Shown here one piece after another: positions 1 through 7,961 of a DNA stretch of 47,090 bases. How positions within the stretch are numbered: the first letter of the stretch is position 1; the number at the start of each line of letters is the position of its first letter. The notes below the pieces were generated by a model. The model did not search any database and was not told the origin of the DNA. It worked only from the letters and a program-made list of their open reading frames with translations. Source of the DNA: a virus; the IMG/VR virus record IMGVR_UViG_3300030329_002192, positions 1 through 47,090 of that record; one strand, 5' to 3'. Both the position numbers and the translations under genes were made by a program.

Positions 1-115
1 GACAAACATTAAGACCGATAATGCCTTTGATGGTGTTAAAGATCAATACATGTCTGATGAAGGTGTTGGTATACAGCTAATTGAAAGTCATCATCTGTTT
101 AAAATCACAGCGTAA
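1..115 (+). CDS. Major capsid protein, C-terminal end (gene split by the window edge)
   Basis: The open frame from base 2 encodes the last 37 residues of the capsid protein and stops with TAA at 113-115. Bases 1-99 are identical to 46992-47090, so this is the continuation of the frame that starts at 45778 and leaves the window open. Joined, the protein is about 442 residues. The stop is followed directly by the Shine-Dalgarno sequence of the next gene (AAGGAGG), so the two genes are tightly linked in the head-assembly operon. Confidence 0.9.
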   Translation, partial: TNIKTDNAFDGVKDQYMSDEGVGIQLIESHHLFKITA

Positions 116-126
116 GGAGGCTTATT

Positions 127-603
127 ATGGCTAGACCTTATTTAGGTGGAACAACAGCAGGTGTTGTAGATGTTACTGCAGATAAAACGCTTGTAAAAGC
201 TGATTCTGGTAAGATCATGTCTTTAAATAGCTCTTCTGCTATAACAGTTACATTACCAACGGATGCAAATGTTCATACTGGATTTACTGTAAAGTTCATT
301 GTTCAAACAGCGAATGATAATGCTTATACAATTAAGACAGGAGATATTGCAGATTCTGGTGGTGATGATTTTGTAGGAGGTGTGATACTTGCATCTACTA
401 CAGCTGGTTATGCTCATGCAGTTTTACCAGCAGCCAATGACTGTAATATTGTCCTTGATGCCGATCTTGCAGATACTGGTGGTGAAGTAGGCTCATGGAT
501 AGAGTTAACAAAGATAGCATCTGATCAATGGATGGTTTCAGGTTGTGTGTATTCTGATGATGCAGACTCCGATGGAACAGCATTGTTTACAGATAGTGAT
601 TGA
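127..603 (+). CDS. Putative head decoration / capsid-associated protein
   Basis: This 158-residue protein starts at an ATG seven bases after a strong AAGGAGG ribosome site, 11 bases behind the capsid stop codon. It is rich in Thr, Ala, Gly and Asp and has an alternating beta-type pattern, with no membrane segment and no cysteine cluster. Many tailed phages place a small beta-rich capsid-decorating protein directly after the capsid gene, and that position is the main reason for the call. I recognise no specific family. A short structural protein of another kind, such as a capsid fibre or a tail component, is equally compatible. Confidence 0.6.
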   Translation: MARPYLGGTTAGVVDVTADKTLVKADSGKIMSLNSSSAITVTLPTDANVHTGFTVKFIVQTANDNAYTIKTGDIADSGGDDFVGGVILASTTAGYAHAVLPAANDCNIVLDADLADTGGEVGSWIELTKIASDQWMVSGCVYSDDADSDGTALFTDSD

Positions 604-621
604 TAACTAAACAAACGAGTT

Positions 622-642
622 GGGGGAGCGTAATGCTCCCCT
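622..642 (+). terminator. Stem-loop behind the capsid/decoration genes
   Basis: GGGGAGC (623-629) pairs with GCTCCCC (635-641) around the loop GTAAT: seven perfect pairs, mostly G-C. No T-run follows (GACTTAAT), so it is not a classical intrinsic terminator. It may be a partial terminator or an mRNA 3'-end stabiliser that keeps capsid and decoration messages abundant relative to the genes downstream. Confidence 0.5.
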
Positions 643-653
643 GACTTAATACT

Positions 654-917
654 ATGACACAGAAACAATTAATAGAAACAGTACAGCAACATCATCCGCA
701 TCTTGGCGAGACACAGATCAGGATCTTTTTAAACAAAGCTCTGGATGAATTTTGCAGGAAAACAAGAATACTAAAACAGTTATATACATTTCCTACCGTT
801 GATGGTCAGCGTTACTATAACCTTGATGATGCTATAGTAGAAATTACAAGAGTAGATTATGACAACTATGAAATACCCAGATTGGTTCGACAACCTGAGA
901 AAATGGATACTACCTAA
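654..917 (+). CDS. Head-tail adaptor-like protein, N-terminal type
   Basis: An 87-residue soluble protein opening MTQKQLIETVQQHHP, with the helical segment FLNKALDEFCRKTRIL and then a short YYNLDDAIVEI strand region. This layout matches the front half of head-tail connector (gp4-like adaptor) proteins, which sit under the portal ring. The stop overlaps the next start as TAATG, so the following protein is probably translated by coupling. Together the two frames look like one adaptor of about 215 residues divided in two, either a true gene split or a frameshift. No convincing slippery heptamer lies in the 899-915 overlap. Confidence 0.55.
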   Translation: MTQKQLIETVQQHHPHLGETQIRIFLNKALDEFCRKTRILKQLYTFPTVDGQRYYNLDDAIVEITRVDYDNYEIPRLVRQPEKMDTT

Positions 918-1312
918 TGTCAACAGCGGAAAGAACAAGTGCGTTAAAGAAAGTATGGTGGACAGAGAGAGACGCTATAGCTATAGCAACTCGATCAGAG
1001 AGCGACAGCAGCACAGATTACGTATCAGTAAGCGAAGTCAAGACTGTCAATGTACATGCGGTAAAAAGGGATGAAGATTTTGTAGCATCTGGAACTGGCA
1101 TTGCACTTGCTGAAGAACCAGCTATTCCAGCAGAGTTTCATGATGCTTTAGCTTACTATGCTATCGCAAAAGGATATGAAACAAATCCAAATGGATTACA
1201 ACAGGCTACATATTTCAGGACACTCTGGAGAGAAGAATTAAATGAAGCAAAGAAATATGCCAATAAACAAAGAGATGGCTCAGGCTATCACATAAAACAA
1301 TACGACTTCTAA
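917..1312 (+). CDS. Head-tail adaptor-like protein, C-terminal type
   Basis: A 131-residue protein whose ATG overlaps the stop of the previous gene (TAATG). Its second half, with IPAEFHDALAYYAIAKGYE followed by a long charged helix, resembles the C-terminal helical part of phage head-tail adaptors, where a Pro-x-x-(F/Y)-H-x-A-L segment is common. Relative to the upstream gene it lies in the -1 frame. It is probably the partner or detached C-terminal half of that gene. The stop again overlaps the next start. Confidence 0.55.
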   Translation: MSTAERTSALKKVWWTERDAIAIATRSESDSSTDYVSVSEVKTVNVHAVKRDEDFVASGTGIALAEEPAIPAEFHDALAYYAIAKGYETNPNGLQQATYFRTLWREELNEAKKYANKQRDGSGYHIKQYDF

Positions 1313-1584
1313 TGGCTTTTACAGAATCAACAATAGACGCAGACGGAACTGTTTTTACATCAGTATCTAATGCTTCCGCTACTTTCAGCAGTGTCAATCC
1401 GATAGCAACAACATTTGATACAATCTTTTCAGAGACTTATTACTGGGAAGATCTTACAGCTACTAACTGGGAAGATGCTCTTGTAGCGTCCAGCAGCCTT
1501 CCATTAGAATGGGATGGCTTAACATCTTTTTCATCGGTTAATAATACAGCAACAACATTTACTAAAGTGGCAATATCAGGATGA
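1312..1584 (+). CDS. Small structural protein with internal repeat (hypothetical)
   Basis: A 90-residue Ser/Thr-rich protein in a TAATG overlap with the previous gene and an ATGA overlap with the next. It has an internal repeat: TFSSVNPIATTFDTIF near residues 24-39 and SFSSVNNTATTFTKVAI near 72-88, on either side of a Trp-Glu-Asp-rich segment. Position between head-tail genes suggests a minor virion protein. I do not recognise the family. Confidence 0.5.
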   Translation: MAFTESTIDADGTVFTSVSNASATFSSVNPIATTFDTIFSETYYWEDLTATNWEDALVASSSLPLEWDGLTSFSSVNNTATTFTKVAISG

Positions 1585-2648
1585 GTTTTAAAACACAAAT
1601 AGAAGATTTAATTGGATCAGTAGGAGATGACGACCTTATTACAACATCTATACAGGACATAGGTGCAGAAATTATTAGTGTACTCCCTCCTCAAAAATTA
1701 TTAGCAGTAGCAAAAACAACAGCTATTACTTCTTCAGGGCTAACAACAGCAGGGAAAAAAGTTCTTGCTGTAGATAAAAGTGATTTACCTGCTAAAGAAA
1801 TTAGATCTATTGAGAAAGCAAGATATAATGATACAGCTTCCATATATGCAGCGAGTGATACAAATCCTATTTATTACATAGAAGATGAAAAGGTGTATGT
1901 AAATGGAGCTGCCGGAAGTGGAGCTACTTCAGGGCATTTACATTATGTTCCTAAAATACCTACTTCAGACGGCAGTACAGCCATAGTTGAAGGTGGAAGT
2001 ACGGTTACTAATTTCCCACAGGAAGCAGAGCGTTTACTGGTTCTTGGCGGTGCAGTAAGATGTTTACAGCGTTTAATGGCTGATAAAACATCTGATCTAC
2101 CAACAGATATAAGTGATGTTATATTACCAGTATCTCCAGTACCGCCTGTATTAACTTCTAATTCAGTTACTTTTGACTCTACTGCTCCGGTTTATAATGG
2201 ACCTGTTGTTGCTCCTGCTTTTGGTACTGTAGATACTTTTATATCAACAGATGAAGATGTAGAACTTGCATCAGTAAAAATTCAAGAAATTAATTCTCAG
2301 ATTGGGGAATATCAGGCTAATATACAAAATGAATTAAATGTATTTAATGATGCTAATGTAGAATATCAAGCAAATCTTCAAATTGCTATACAAAATGCAC
2401 AACTTTCATCATCTGACGATGCTCAATTATTGCAAAAATATTCTTCTGAAGTTCAAGATTATCAGTCAGAAGTTTCAGCTATTATTCAAAAATTTAATGC
2501 AGATATTCAAAACTATAATGCTAAAATACAGAAACATTCTACTGACTACCAATGGAAGCAAGGTCAGTATAAACAGTTAAATACTGAATATAATCAAGGC
2601 TTACAACTATTAATTAGTGGTAAAACACTACAGCAACAGGGAGCTTAA
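1581..2648 (+). CDS. Head-tail / tail connector protein with C-terminal coiled coil
   Basis: A 355-residue protein. The N-terminal 190 residues hold mixed helix and strand with a PPQKLLAVAK segment and a FPQEAERLLVLGGAVRCLQ helix, the sort of alpha/beta adaptor domain seen in connector proteins. Residues from about 240 to the end are Gln/Asn-rich heptad-like repeats (EIxxQIxEYQxN, YSSEVQDYQSEV), which should form a coiled coil. It is coupled to the previous gene by an ATGA overlap and to the next by a 2-base gap. A structural role in neck assembly is likely; the exact part is not identified. Confidence 0.55.
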   Translation: MSFKTQIEDLIGSVGDDDLITTSIQDIGAEIISVLPPQKLLAVAKTTAITSSGLTTAGKKVLAVDKSDLPAKEIRSIEKARYNDTASIYAASDTNPIYYIEDEKVYVNGAAGSGATSGHLHYVPKIPTSDGSTAIVEGGSTVTNFPQEAERLLVLGGAVRCLQRLMADKTSDLPTDISDVILPVSPVPPVLTSNSVTFDSTAPVYNGPVVAPAFGTVDTFISTDEDVELASVKIQEINSQIGEYQANIQNELNVFNDANVEYQANLQIAIQNAQLSSSDDAQLLQKYSSEVQDYQSEVSAIIQKFNADIQNYNAKIQKHSTDYQWKQGQYKQLNTEYNQGLQLLISGKTLQQQGA

Positions 2649-2650
2649 TT

Positions 2651-3127
2651 ATGGCGGATAAAGGAATAGCAAGTTTATCAGCATCTGTTTTTATGGATGA
2701 TATAAGATCAGGTATAAGAGGAAATTGTATTTACGGACCAAAAGATGCAAACGACAAATGGCTTTTTGCAGAAGTTGCTGTCAGTTCAGCAGCTGATTTA
2801 GTAGCAGATAGAGATTATTTAGGAACCGCTGATACTACGGCTGTAGCAGATGATGATGTAGCTTGGATAGCTATTAAGAATATATCAACTACCAGTACTG
2901 ATGGTGTTGCTATAAGAACTGACGGAGGAACTCCAGCTCATAATACAGCAGGCAATATTTATCTTGGTGCTGGTGAAATGGTAGTTTTAAAAACTTATGC
3001 AACTCCATTAGGGTCTATTCACGCAATTGCTGTTACTATGGATGGTACTTATGGATATCCAAGTAATACTCATTCAGGAAGTGTAACTTGTCAGGTAGCC
3101 GCTATAGTTGATGACGGTGGCGTATAA
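2651..3127 (+). CDS. Putative virion structural protein (beta-rich, hypothetical)
   Basis: A 158-residue protein with a GGGAG-type ribosome site just upstream. The middle has strand-turn-strand segments (VAWIAIKNIST, NIYLGAGEMVVLK) typical of small jelly-roll virion proteins. There are no membrane segments and only two cysteines. It has the same length as the product of 127-603 but I see no convincing sequence similarity, so they are not called paralogues. Its function is inferred from position only. Confidence 0.5.
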   Translation: MADKGIASLSASVFMDDIRSGIRGNCIYGPKDANDKWLFAEVAVSSAADLVADRDYLGTADTTAVADDDVAWIAIKNISTTSTDGVAIRTDGGTPAHNTAGNIYLGAGEMVVLKTYATPLGSIHAIAVTMDGTYGYPSNTHSGSVTCQVAAIVDDGGV

Positions 3128-3192
3128 TAATTATTAACCAACATGCCCATGAGAATAGTCAAGCTCGGTAAGGCATAGAAAGGAGAAACAAG

Positions 3193-3561
3193 ATGGCTGG
3201 CGGAAAACAAAAATATTCAGTAGTAGAGGCAGGGAATCTAGGATTTGGTCAAGTAGGATCTATTTTTCTAGACGCAAGCGGAGCTTCAAGCCCTCCAACA
3301 GGAACTGTTTTTATAGCAATAACATTCTTAGAAGATACTGTATTTGATTCAAGCGGGGGGTTAGTAGCTGAAGATGAAGATCAATATGCGAATACGCAAG
3401 CTGCTGCTCATAATGAATCAGATGGAGCAGAAACAACTACTCAAGGGTCAGGCGGTTTGCAGATAGCAGATAGTAATACATTCCCACAGGGTGCTACGAT
3501 CTTTGGCAGGTGGACTGAGATTGATATTACATCTGGGATGCTAATAGCTTACATTGGATAA
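3193..3561 (+). CDS. Small virion protein (hypothetical)
   Basis: A 122-residue protein with a clear AAAGGAG site six bases before its ATG. It is acidic, Gly/Ser-rich and beta-type, with the block VGSIFLDASGASSPPTGTVF and a C-terminal IFGRWTEIDITSGMLIAYIG that looks like the closing strands of a beta-sandwich. Small proteins of this kind often sit next to tail-fibre genes in podoviruses. Its stop overlaps the start of the 41-residue gene that follows. No family recognised. Confidence 0.5.
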   Translation: MAGGKQKYSVVEAGNLGFGQVGSIFLDASGASSPPTGTVFIAITFLEDTVFDSSGGLVAEDEDQYANTQAAAHNESDGAETTTQGSGGLQIADSNTFPQGATIFGRWTEIDITSGMLIAYIG

Positions 3562-3686
3562 TGTTAGCATTAAAATTAGGTTTACGAAGTTTTGTTACCA
3601 GATCAGCAGCTATTGCCAGAGATCTTTGGCAGTTAGTAAATGATCAATGGGAAAATGAGCATCGTAAATGGGAAGACGTAACATAA
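3561..3686 (+). CDS. 41-residue Trp-rich small protein
   Basis: A short frame starting in a TAATG overlap with the previous gene. It begins MLALKLGLRSFVTRSAAI and ends with WENEHRKWEDVT. The basic-amphipathic start and the W-x6-W-x6-W pattern near the end argue for a real product, as does tight coupling to the upstream gene. It may cap or tether a tail component. Function unknown. Confidence 0.5.
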   Translation: MLALKLGLRSFVTRSAAIARDLWQLVNDQWENEHRKWEDVT

Positions 3687-3769
3687 AGAATTTTGATACA
3701 ACCATGTCAGAAAAGTTTCGGGCGGTAAGTTGTATTTGTAATAACAAGGAAACTTAACGGAGTAAAATT

Positions 3770-5644
3770 ATGGCAACTTTAAAAGGGCAAACAATAGCCG
3801 CATCATATCAAGACCTCTTAAAAAGGGCTGATACTTATAGCCAAACAGGCACTAATGTCGAGCTAATGAATGATAGTGGCGTAGTCGCCCCTACAGGATT
3901 ATATTTAGAGTCAGGTGCAACTACGGATAACGTAGGAATTGGGAATGCATCCCCACCAGTACCGTTGGCAATTACAAGTTCAGATGATACATCATATTCA
4001 GCTACTGCAATAGCTGGTACTGGTATCCAGTTATACAATCCAGAGTTTGAGGCATCTAACAGTCATTTAACTATTCGAGCAATCAATAGAAGTAGTGGTT
4101 CAGCTCATGCGGCAATTAACTTTATACAATTAGGCGATCGATTATCTGCTATTAGTTTTCAGACTCGAAACGTATCGGGTATCCTTGAAAATTTTAGACT
4201 CAATTCCAACTCCCGAATCAGCCTATCGAATAATGATAGTGGATCTGGTGGATTAGACAGTACCAGCGGGAACACCACGATGGGTTATTTATCCGGAAAT
4301 GCAATTACTACAAATGGTCACGATAATACATTATATGGGCATGGTGCAGGGAAGTTACTTACAACAGGTGATGACAATTGTGCTTTCGGGGCTGGGGCAT
4401 TAGCTGGCAGTCAAGATGGTGAAGGCAATACAGCTATCGGCTTTGAATCATTAGCAATATATGAAGGTGGACCCACAGAAGGTAAGAATACTGCATTAGG
4501 GTTTAAATCATCGAGAGGCTTACAAACAGGTCAGTCAAATACATCAGTCGGTTATAATTCTGCGGCTTTGATGACAACAGGTGATGGAAATGTTGCCATA
4601 GGCGCATTGACTCTTGGGGCGGCAGTATCAGCCGAATGTTTCAATGTCGCTCTGGGCTATAATAGCATGGGGGCGGCAGATGAAGGCACTGGTAACATTG
4701 ATAATAATATAGCTATCGGCTTTGAAGCACTGAATTTAAAAGCTGATGTGAATGCTAATTTATATAATAATATTGCGATTGGATACCAGGCTTTATATGA
4801 TCCTAATTATGTTGGTTCTGGAATGGTAGCTATTGGAAAAAATTCTTGTAAAGAGCTTGAAGATGGAGATGCAAATACAGCGGTGGGGAAAGATACACTG
4901 AAAGTTCTTACATCGGGGGATAATAATACAGCCTTTGGAACAAGTGCCGGAGATGTCATTACCACAGGGAGTAATAATACTTGTATAGGTAAAAGTGCAG
5001 ACACATCTGCAAACAACGCATCAAATCAAACTGTAATAGGCTCAGGGGTTACAGGGGTTGGTAATAATTCAGTAACTCTTGGAAACGCAGATGTAGACGC
5101 AGTTTATATGGCATCGGATAGTGGGGCTACTGTTCACGCAGAAAAATACTTCGCTGGTGTTAGCAGTACGTCTACTGCTGGGGCAATGCACATTAAGGGT
5201 CCAGAAGGAGGTACTGGGGTTGTAGATATTGAATGCGCTCTTACAAGTGGCACCAGGGGAATGATTGCTTTTCATGATGACGATGATACATTAGTTGGTT
5301 CAATTAGTTCTAATCTTTCCGCAAACACAACAGCTTACGGCACAAGTTCAGATTATAGATTGAAAGAGAATGTAGTTGATATGTCTGATGGTTTAAGTCG
5401 AATAAATCAATTAAAGCCGAAGAAATTTAATATGATTTCAGACCCAGATTCTACAATAATGGATGGATTTTTAGCTCATGAAGTGAGTGATATAGTCCCA
5501 GAAGCTATCTATGGTGAAAAAGATGCCGTAAACGAAGATGGCAAAATTAAGCCACAACAAATAGATATGTCGAAATTGGTGCCGATTTTAGTCAAAGCAG
5601 TACAAGAATTATCCGCTAAAGTAGCGGCATTAGAAGCTAAATAA
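3770..5644 (+). CDS. Tail fibre/spike with YadA-like repeats and S74 self-cleaving chaperone domain
   Basis: A 624-residue receptor-binding protein. Residues about 150-450 hold many copies of an N-T/N-A-(I/L)-G-(F/Y) motif (NTAIGFES, NTALGFKS, NVALGYNS, NNIAIGYQA), the left-handed beta-roll repeats of YadA-head type trimeric adhesins. The C-terminal 100 residues form an intramolecular chaperone of the peptidase S74 family: S527-D528-Y-R530-L-K532 marks the expected serine self-cleavage site, followed by the helical ELSAKVAALEAK tail. In this family the chaperone helps trimer folding and is then clipped off. The N-terminus (MATLKGQTIAASYQDLLKR) is probably the virion attachment end. It is preceded by GGAG. 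Confidence 0.85.
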   Translation: MATLKGQTIAASYQDLLKRADTYSQTGTNVELMNDSGVVAPTGLYLESGATTDNVGIGNASPPVPLAITSSDDTSYSATAIAGTGIQLYNPEFEASNSHLTIRAINRSSGSAHAAINFIQLGDRLSAISFQTRNVSGILENFRLNSNSRISLSNNDSGSGGLDSTSGNTTMGYLSGNAITTNGHDNTLYGHGAGKLLTTGDDNCAFGAGALAGSQDGEGNTAIGFESLAIYEGGPTEGKNTALGFKSSRGLQTGQSNTSVGYNSAALMTTGDGNVAIGALTLGAAVSAECFNVALGYNSMGAADEGTGNIDNNIAIGFEALNLKADVNANLYNNIAIGYQALYDPNYVGSGMVAIGKNSCKELEDGDANTAVGKDTLKVLTSGDNNTAFGTSAGDVITTGSNNTCIGKSADTSANNASNQTVIGSGVTGVGNNSVTLGNADVDAVYMASDSGATVHAEKYFAGVSSTSTAGAMHIKGPEGGTGVVDIECALTSGTRGMIAFHDDDDTLVGSISSNLSANTTAYGTSSDYRLKENVVDMSDGLSRINQLKPKKFNMISDPDSTIMDGFLAHEVSDIVPEAIYGEKDAVNEDGKIKPQQIDMSKLVPILVKAVQELSAKVAALEAK

Positions 5645-5658
5645 ACAAAGGAGAATAA

Positions 5659-5910
5659 ATGAATTGGTCACAATATAGTACACTAAAATCCGCAAGTAAA
5701 ACTTCGTTCGTGAAACAGGACGACGATACCATCTGTTTGGTGTCAAAAAGCTATGACGCTTTTACTGGCGAGGCATTGCCAGATATAAGCCGTAAGTATA
5801 GTTTATCTGAATTGGAGAATGAAAAAGCAAGATATGATAAAGAAATGGAACGTGCTAAATCTTACAGCGATGAACTCGCAAAGGCAATTGCAGATTTTAA
5901 AAAAGTTTAA
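5659..5910 (+). CDS. Small protein following the tail fibre (hypothetical)
   Basis: An 83-residue soluble protein with an AAAGGAG site. The first half is beta-like (DDDTICLVSKSYDAFTG) and the second is a charged helix (LENEKARYDKEMERAKSYSDEL) that probably forms a coiled coil. Its position directly behind the fibre suggests a fibre assembly factor or accessory protein. No family recognised. Confidence 0.5.
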   Translation: MNWSQYSTLKSASKTSFVKQDDDTICLVSKSYDAFTGEALPDISRKYSLSELENEKARYDKEMERAKSYSDELAKAIADFKKV

Positions 5911-5935
5911 TTAACAAACCACAAAGGAGATTGTG

Positions 5936-6163
5936 ATGGCGAAAAAAGAAAAAGAAAAACCAATCAATCTGTTTGGAAAAGACTATAAAGAGTCAGAACT
6001 AACTGATGAGCAGAAAACAATGATTAACCATATAGCAGACTTAGATAGAAAAGTTTCAGCATCTGAGTTTAATCTAACTCAGTTGCGATTTGGTAAACAA
6101 GCATTCTTAGATGCTCTTCAGGTAGATTTGAATAAGGAGCCTAAAGAAGTTGAAACCGAATGA
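5936..6163 (+). CDS. Small DUF6447-like protein
   Basis: A 75-residue charged protein. The AAGGAG at 5924-5929 spaces better to the ATG at 5936 than to the GTG at 5933, so the ATG is chosen. The pattern, a short strand motif (INLFGKDYKESELTDEQK) then a helix (IADLDRKVSASEFNLTQLR), resembles small phage proteins of the DUF6447 type, whose role is unknown. This family call is from memory of the pattern only. Confidence 0.5.
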   Translation: MAKKEKEKPINLFGKDYKESELTDEQKTMINHIADLDRKVSASEFNLTQLRFGKQAFLDALQVDLNKEPKEVETE

Positions 6164-6272
6164 GTTTAAAGTATTTGCTGGTTTTATTCTTATTCTACTT
6201 GGAATATTAATAATTACTGTAATCCTATCTGGATGTGATTCTGGATGGTCTGTTGGAGGGTTAGATATATGA
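6150..6272 (+). CDS. 40-residue lipoprotein (TTG start), possible outer-membrane spanin or lysis accessory
   Basis: Starts at TTG 6150, eleven bases downstream of an AAGGAG (6134-6139), overlapping the end of the previous gene in another frame. A hydrophobic signal (FAGFILILLGILIITVI) is followed by the lipobox L-S-G-C and a short tail, CDSGWSVGGLDI. Signal peptidase II would process it before the cysteine, giving a lipoprotein with about a dozen residues. It ends in an ATGA overlap with the next gene. Small lipoproteins in lysis regions are often o-spanins, but this one is not proline-rich and I see no clear i-spanin partner. Confidence 0.55.
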   Translation: MKPNEFKVFAGFILILLGILIITVILSGCDSGWSVGGLDI

Positions 6273-6391
6273 CCGAATCAGCAGAAGCTTTATTAAGGCA
6301 GAAAGCAATATTGATTATAGCCCGTAAAGGTTGGACTAAATATGCTTATAAAAGAGTAATAGATAGATTAAAAAAATGTTTAAATGGGTAA
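6269..6391 (+). CDS. 40-residue basic protein (hypothetical)
   Basis: A short frame starting in an ATGA overlap with the lipoprotein gene. It contains an ILIIARKGWTKYAYKRVIDR stretch, which is amphipathic and basic, and no full membrane span. The tightly overlapping arrangement is the main support. No family recognised. Confidence 0.4.
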   Translation: MTESAEALLRQKAILIIARKGWTKYAYKRVIDRLKKCLNG

Positions 6392-6476
6392 TCATAAAGA
6401 ATATTATTTCTGGCTTGGTGTTTTTGTTTTTGTGCTTGGAGCGTTCTATTTAATGGCATGGCTGACGAAGGCATAA
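6384..6476 (+). CDS. 30-residue single-span membrane peptide
   Basis: The frame begins with MGNHKEYYFW and has one membrane segment (LGVFVFVLGAFYLMAWL) closing with TKA. Its start overlaps the previous stop by eight bases and its end overlaps the next gene by 19. It is supported by coupling and a plausible membrane span only. It could be a holin-like or antiholin-like peptide. Confidence 0.4.
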   Translation: MGNHKEYYFWLGVFVFVLGAFYLMAWLTKA

Positions 6477-6793
6477 ATGGAAAACCTAACACTGCAAGAA
6501 GTTATCGTACTTCACTTATTGATGATAATGCCGTCATTAGTCTTAACCTCAAGTGGTTTGGGCAGATTATTGTACTTATCGGAGCATTGGTTTATGGATA
6601 CTGGAGGATTGAGAGTCGTATCACAGAATTGGAACAGCGTATGGGAAGTGCTGATGATCAAATATCCGATCTTATTTCTAGACATATTGCAGATGAGCAA
6701 TCTAGATATGCTGAGATGGAGAAAGAAATAGAATGGTATCAGAAAGAATTAAACTTAAATCCTTTTAGCTGGAAAAAGAAAAAGAGAAAATGA
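6458..6793 (+). CDS. Single-span membrane protein with cytoplasmic coiled coil
   Basis: A 111-residue protein. An N-terminal soluble part (residues 1-30) is followed by a membrane segment, WFGQIIVLIGALVYGYW, then a long charged helix (ESRITELEQRMGSADDQISDL) and a lysine-rich end. This topology is common among small phage lysis-region proteins. It may anchor or regulate lysis proteins. Its end overlaps the next gene by an ATGA. Confidence 0.5.
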   Translation: MADEGINGKPNTARSYRTSLIDDNAVISLNLKWFGQIIVLIGALVYGYWRIESRITELEQRMGSADDQISDLISRHIADEQSRYAEMEKEIEWYQKELNLNPFSWKKKKRK

Positions 6794-7071
6794 CTAAATG
6801 TTTATTATGCTCAGTAAAGATGGAAAAAACTAAGTTTTATGATCACCTTGAAGATTTTCATTTTATTCCTATAAGGAGAGAGAGAATTAACTTCAAAGGT
6901 AATCCTGTTGAGGAAACTCATAGACAGACAATGGAAAGATTTAAGTTTAATCATCCTGAATATGGTACAGAGAAATGTTGGTGTCCTGATTGTATCGGTG
7001 GAGAAACATTAGCAATTCTTAATAAAGCTGTGTCGAAGCATGGTTCACTTATAATTAAACATAAGAATTGA
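6790..7071 (+). CDS. Small zinc-ribbon/zinc-finger protein
   Basis: A 93-residue protein with an N-terminal C-x2-C (CLLC) and C-terminal CWCPDC, plus several His (FYDHLEDFHF). These give two likely zinc-binding knuckles. ATGA overlap with the membrane protein upstream. Zinc-binding mini-proteins are frequent in phages; no target can be named. Confidence 0.5.
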   Translation: MTKCLLCSVKMEKTKFYDHLEDFHFIPIRRERINFKGNPVEETHRQTMERFKFNHPEYGTEKCWCPDCIGGETLAILNKAVSKHGSLIIKHKN

Positions 7072-7178
7072 ATAAATTAAAGAAAGAAAAAAAGAAAGTA
7101 AAAGCCATGTCTTTTAGCGAGATACTGGCAAAAATACATAATTATGTAGAAATTCATAGTAAAAATGGAAAGAATTAA
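7068..7178 (+). CDS. Very small lysine-rich peptide (uncertain start)
   Basis: A 36-residue frame from TTG 7068 (TTGA overlap with the previous stop), or 23 residues from the internal ATG 7107. It starts strongly lysine-rich (KKEKKKVK) and then has an amphipathic helix, SFSEILAKIHNYVEIH. The end overlaps the next start as TAATG, which supports a translated frame here. Confidence 0.35.
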   Translation: MNKLKKEKKKVKAMSFSEILAKIHNYVEIHSKNGKN

Positions 7179-7498
7179 TGATAGACTTTTTAGCCGTTTA
7201 CAGCGAAGCTGGAATGATTGGCGTTGTGGGAGCCATGTTTGTTTATCTAGTAGTATCACTCAGTCAGAAAAGTTTAAAACAGCAGGAAGCCTTGGAAGAT
7301 TTACGCATTGAAAATAAAGGACAAAGTGAAACTCTTGAGAATATGGAAGGAATGATAATTAAATTAATAGACAGATGGAATAAATCTGATGATATCAGAG
7401 ATAGGAGACATGAAGATATGGTTAAAGAAATTAATGATCTTTCAGATGTCATGATGGAAGTTAAGGGAAATGTGAGCAGGATCAATGGCAGGCACTAA
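7178..7498 (+). CDS. Holin-like / coiled-coil membrane protein
   Basis: A 106-residue protein with an N-terminal membrane segment (GMIGVVGAMFVYLVVSL, residues about 11-27), then a long charged heptad-like region to the end. An N-in membrane helix with a long coiled coil matches holin-accessory or spanin-like phage proteins. It overlaps the next gene by 14 bases, in a tight run of four genes ahead of the endolysin. Confidence 0.5.
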   Translation: MIDFLAVYSEAGMIGVVGAMFVYLVVSLSQKSLKQQEALEDLRIENKGQSETLENMEGMIIKLIDRWNKSDDIRDRRHEDMVKEINDLSDVMMEVKGNVSRINGRH

Positions 7499-7721
7499 AT
7501 CAGTAGCAGACTATAGAGAAGATACTACAGCTTCACTTGTAAAACTTGGCGAGCGTCAGATTAGTATTTTTAAAAGTATTCAAAGAGTTGAAAAACATCT
7601 TGAAAAGCTTAATGGTCAGGTAGAAGAGAATAAGACCGATCTAACTATGATAAGAACAGTTGGTTCTATCGGTATTCTTGTGATGCCTGTAATTGTATCA
7701 ATAATAATGAGGTTAGTATAA
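7485..7721 (+). CDS. XhlA-like membrane protein (lysis)
   Basis: A 78-residue protein with a charged coiled-coil N-terminal part (IQRVEKHLEKLNGQVEENK) and a C-terminal membrane anchor, VGSIGILVMPVIVSIIMRL. This layout (coiled coil first, membrane helix last) is that of the haemolysin XhlA family, which works with holins in phage lysis. It directly precedes a holin-like gene with a 1-base overlap. Confidence 0.6.
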   Translation: MAGTKSVADYREDTTASLVKLGERQISIFKSIQRVEKHLEKLNGQVEENKTDLTMIRTVGSIGILVMPVIVSIIMRLV

Positions 7722-7960
7722 TGAGTGAATGGGTAAGTTGGTCAAATGCTTTTTATCTTGCAGGTGTAATCGTAGCAGGTTTTGCTACTTTTGTAGCTGC
7801 TAAGTATAAAAATATAGTTAAAGAATGTGTTGATGTTTTTAAGAAATTAGAAGAAGCTTACGCAGATGGTAAGCTTACTAAGAAAGAAAAAGATGCTGTT
7901 ATGAAAGAACTAATTGATGTTGGCAAAGCAGTTGTTAAAGCTAAATGGAGTATTTTTTAA
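7721..7960 (+). CDS. Putative holin (single N-terminal membrane helix)
   Basis: A 79-residue protein. Residues 9-27 form one membrane helix (AFYLAGVIVAGFATFVAAK) and the rest is a charged helix with paired lysines (KKLEEAYADGKLTKKEKDA). It lies immediately before the endolysin gene, where holins usually sit. It could also be a holin partner to the XhlA-like protein. Confidence 0.55.
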   Translation: MSEWVSWSNAFYLAGVIVAGFATFVAAKYKNIVKECVDVFKKLEEAYADGKLTKKEKDAVMKELIDVGKAVVKAKWSIF

Positions 7961-7961
7961 A

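Noticed and set aside
1-99. True direct terminal repeats used for packaging
   Set aside because: The 99 bases lie within the capsid gene and match exactly an assembler-overlap length; a natural end inside that gene is unlikely.
859-1074. 71-residue rightward frame in the adaptor overlap
   Set aside because: Basic low-complexity product in the third frame across two better genes; it does not carry adaptor-like residues.
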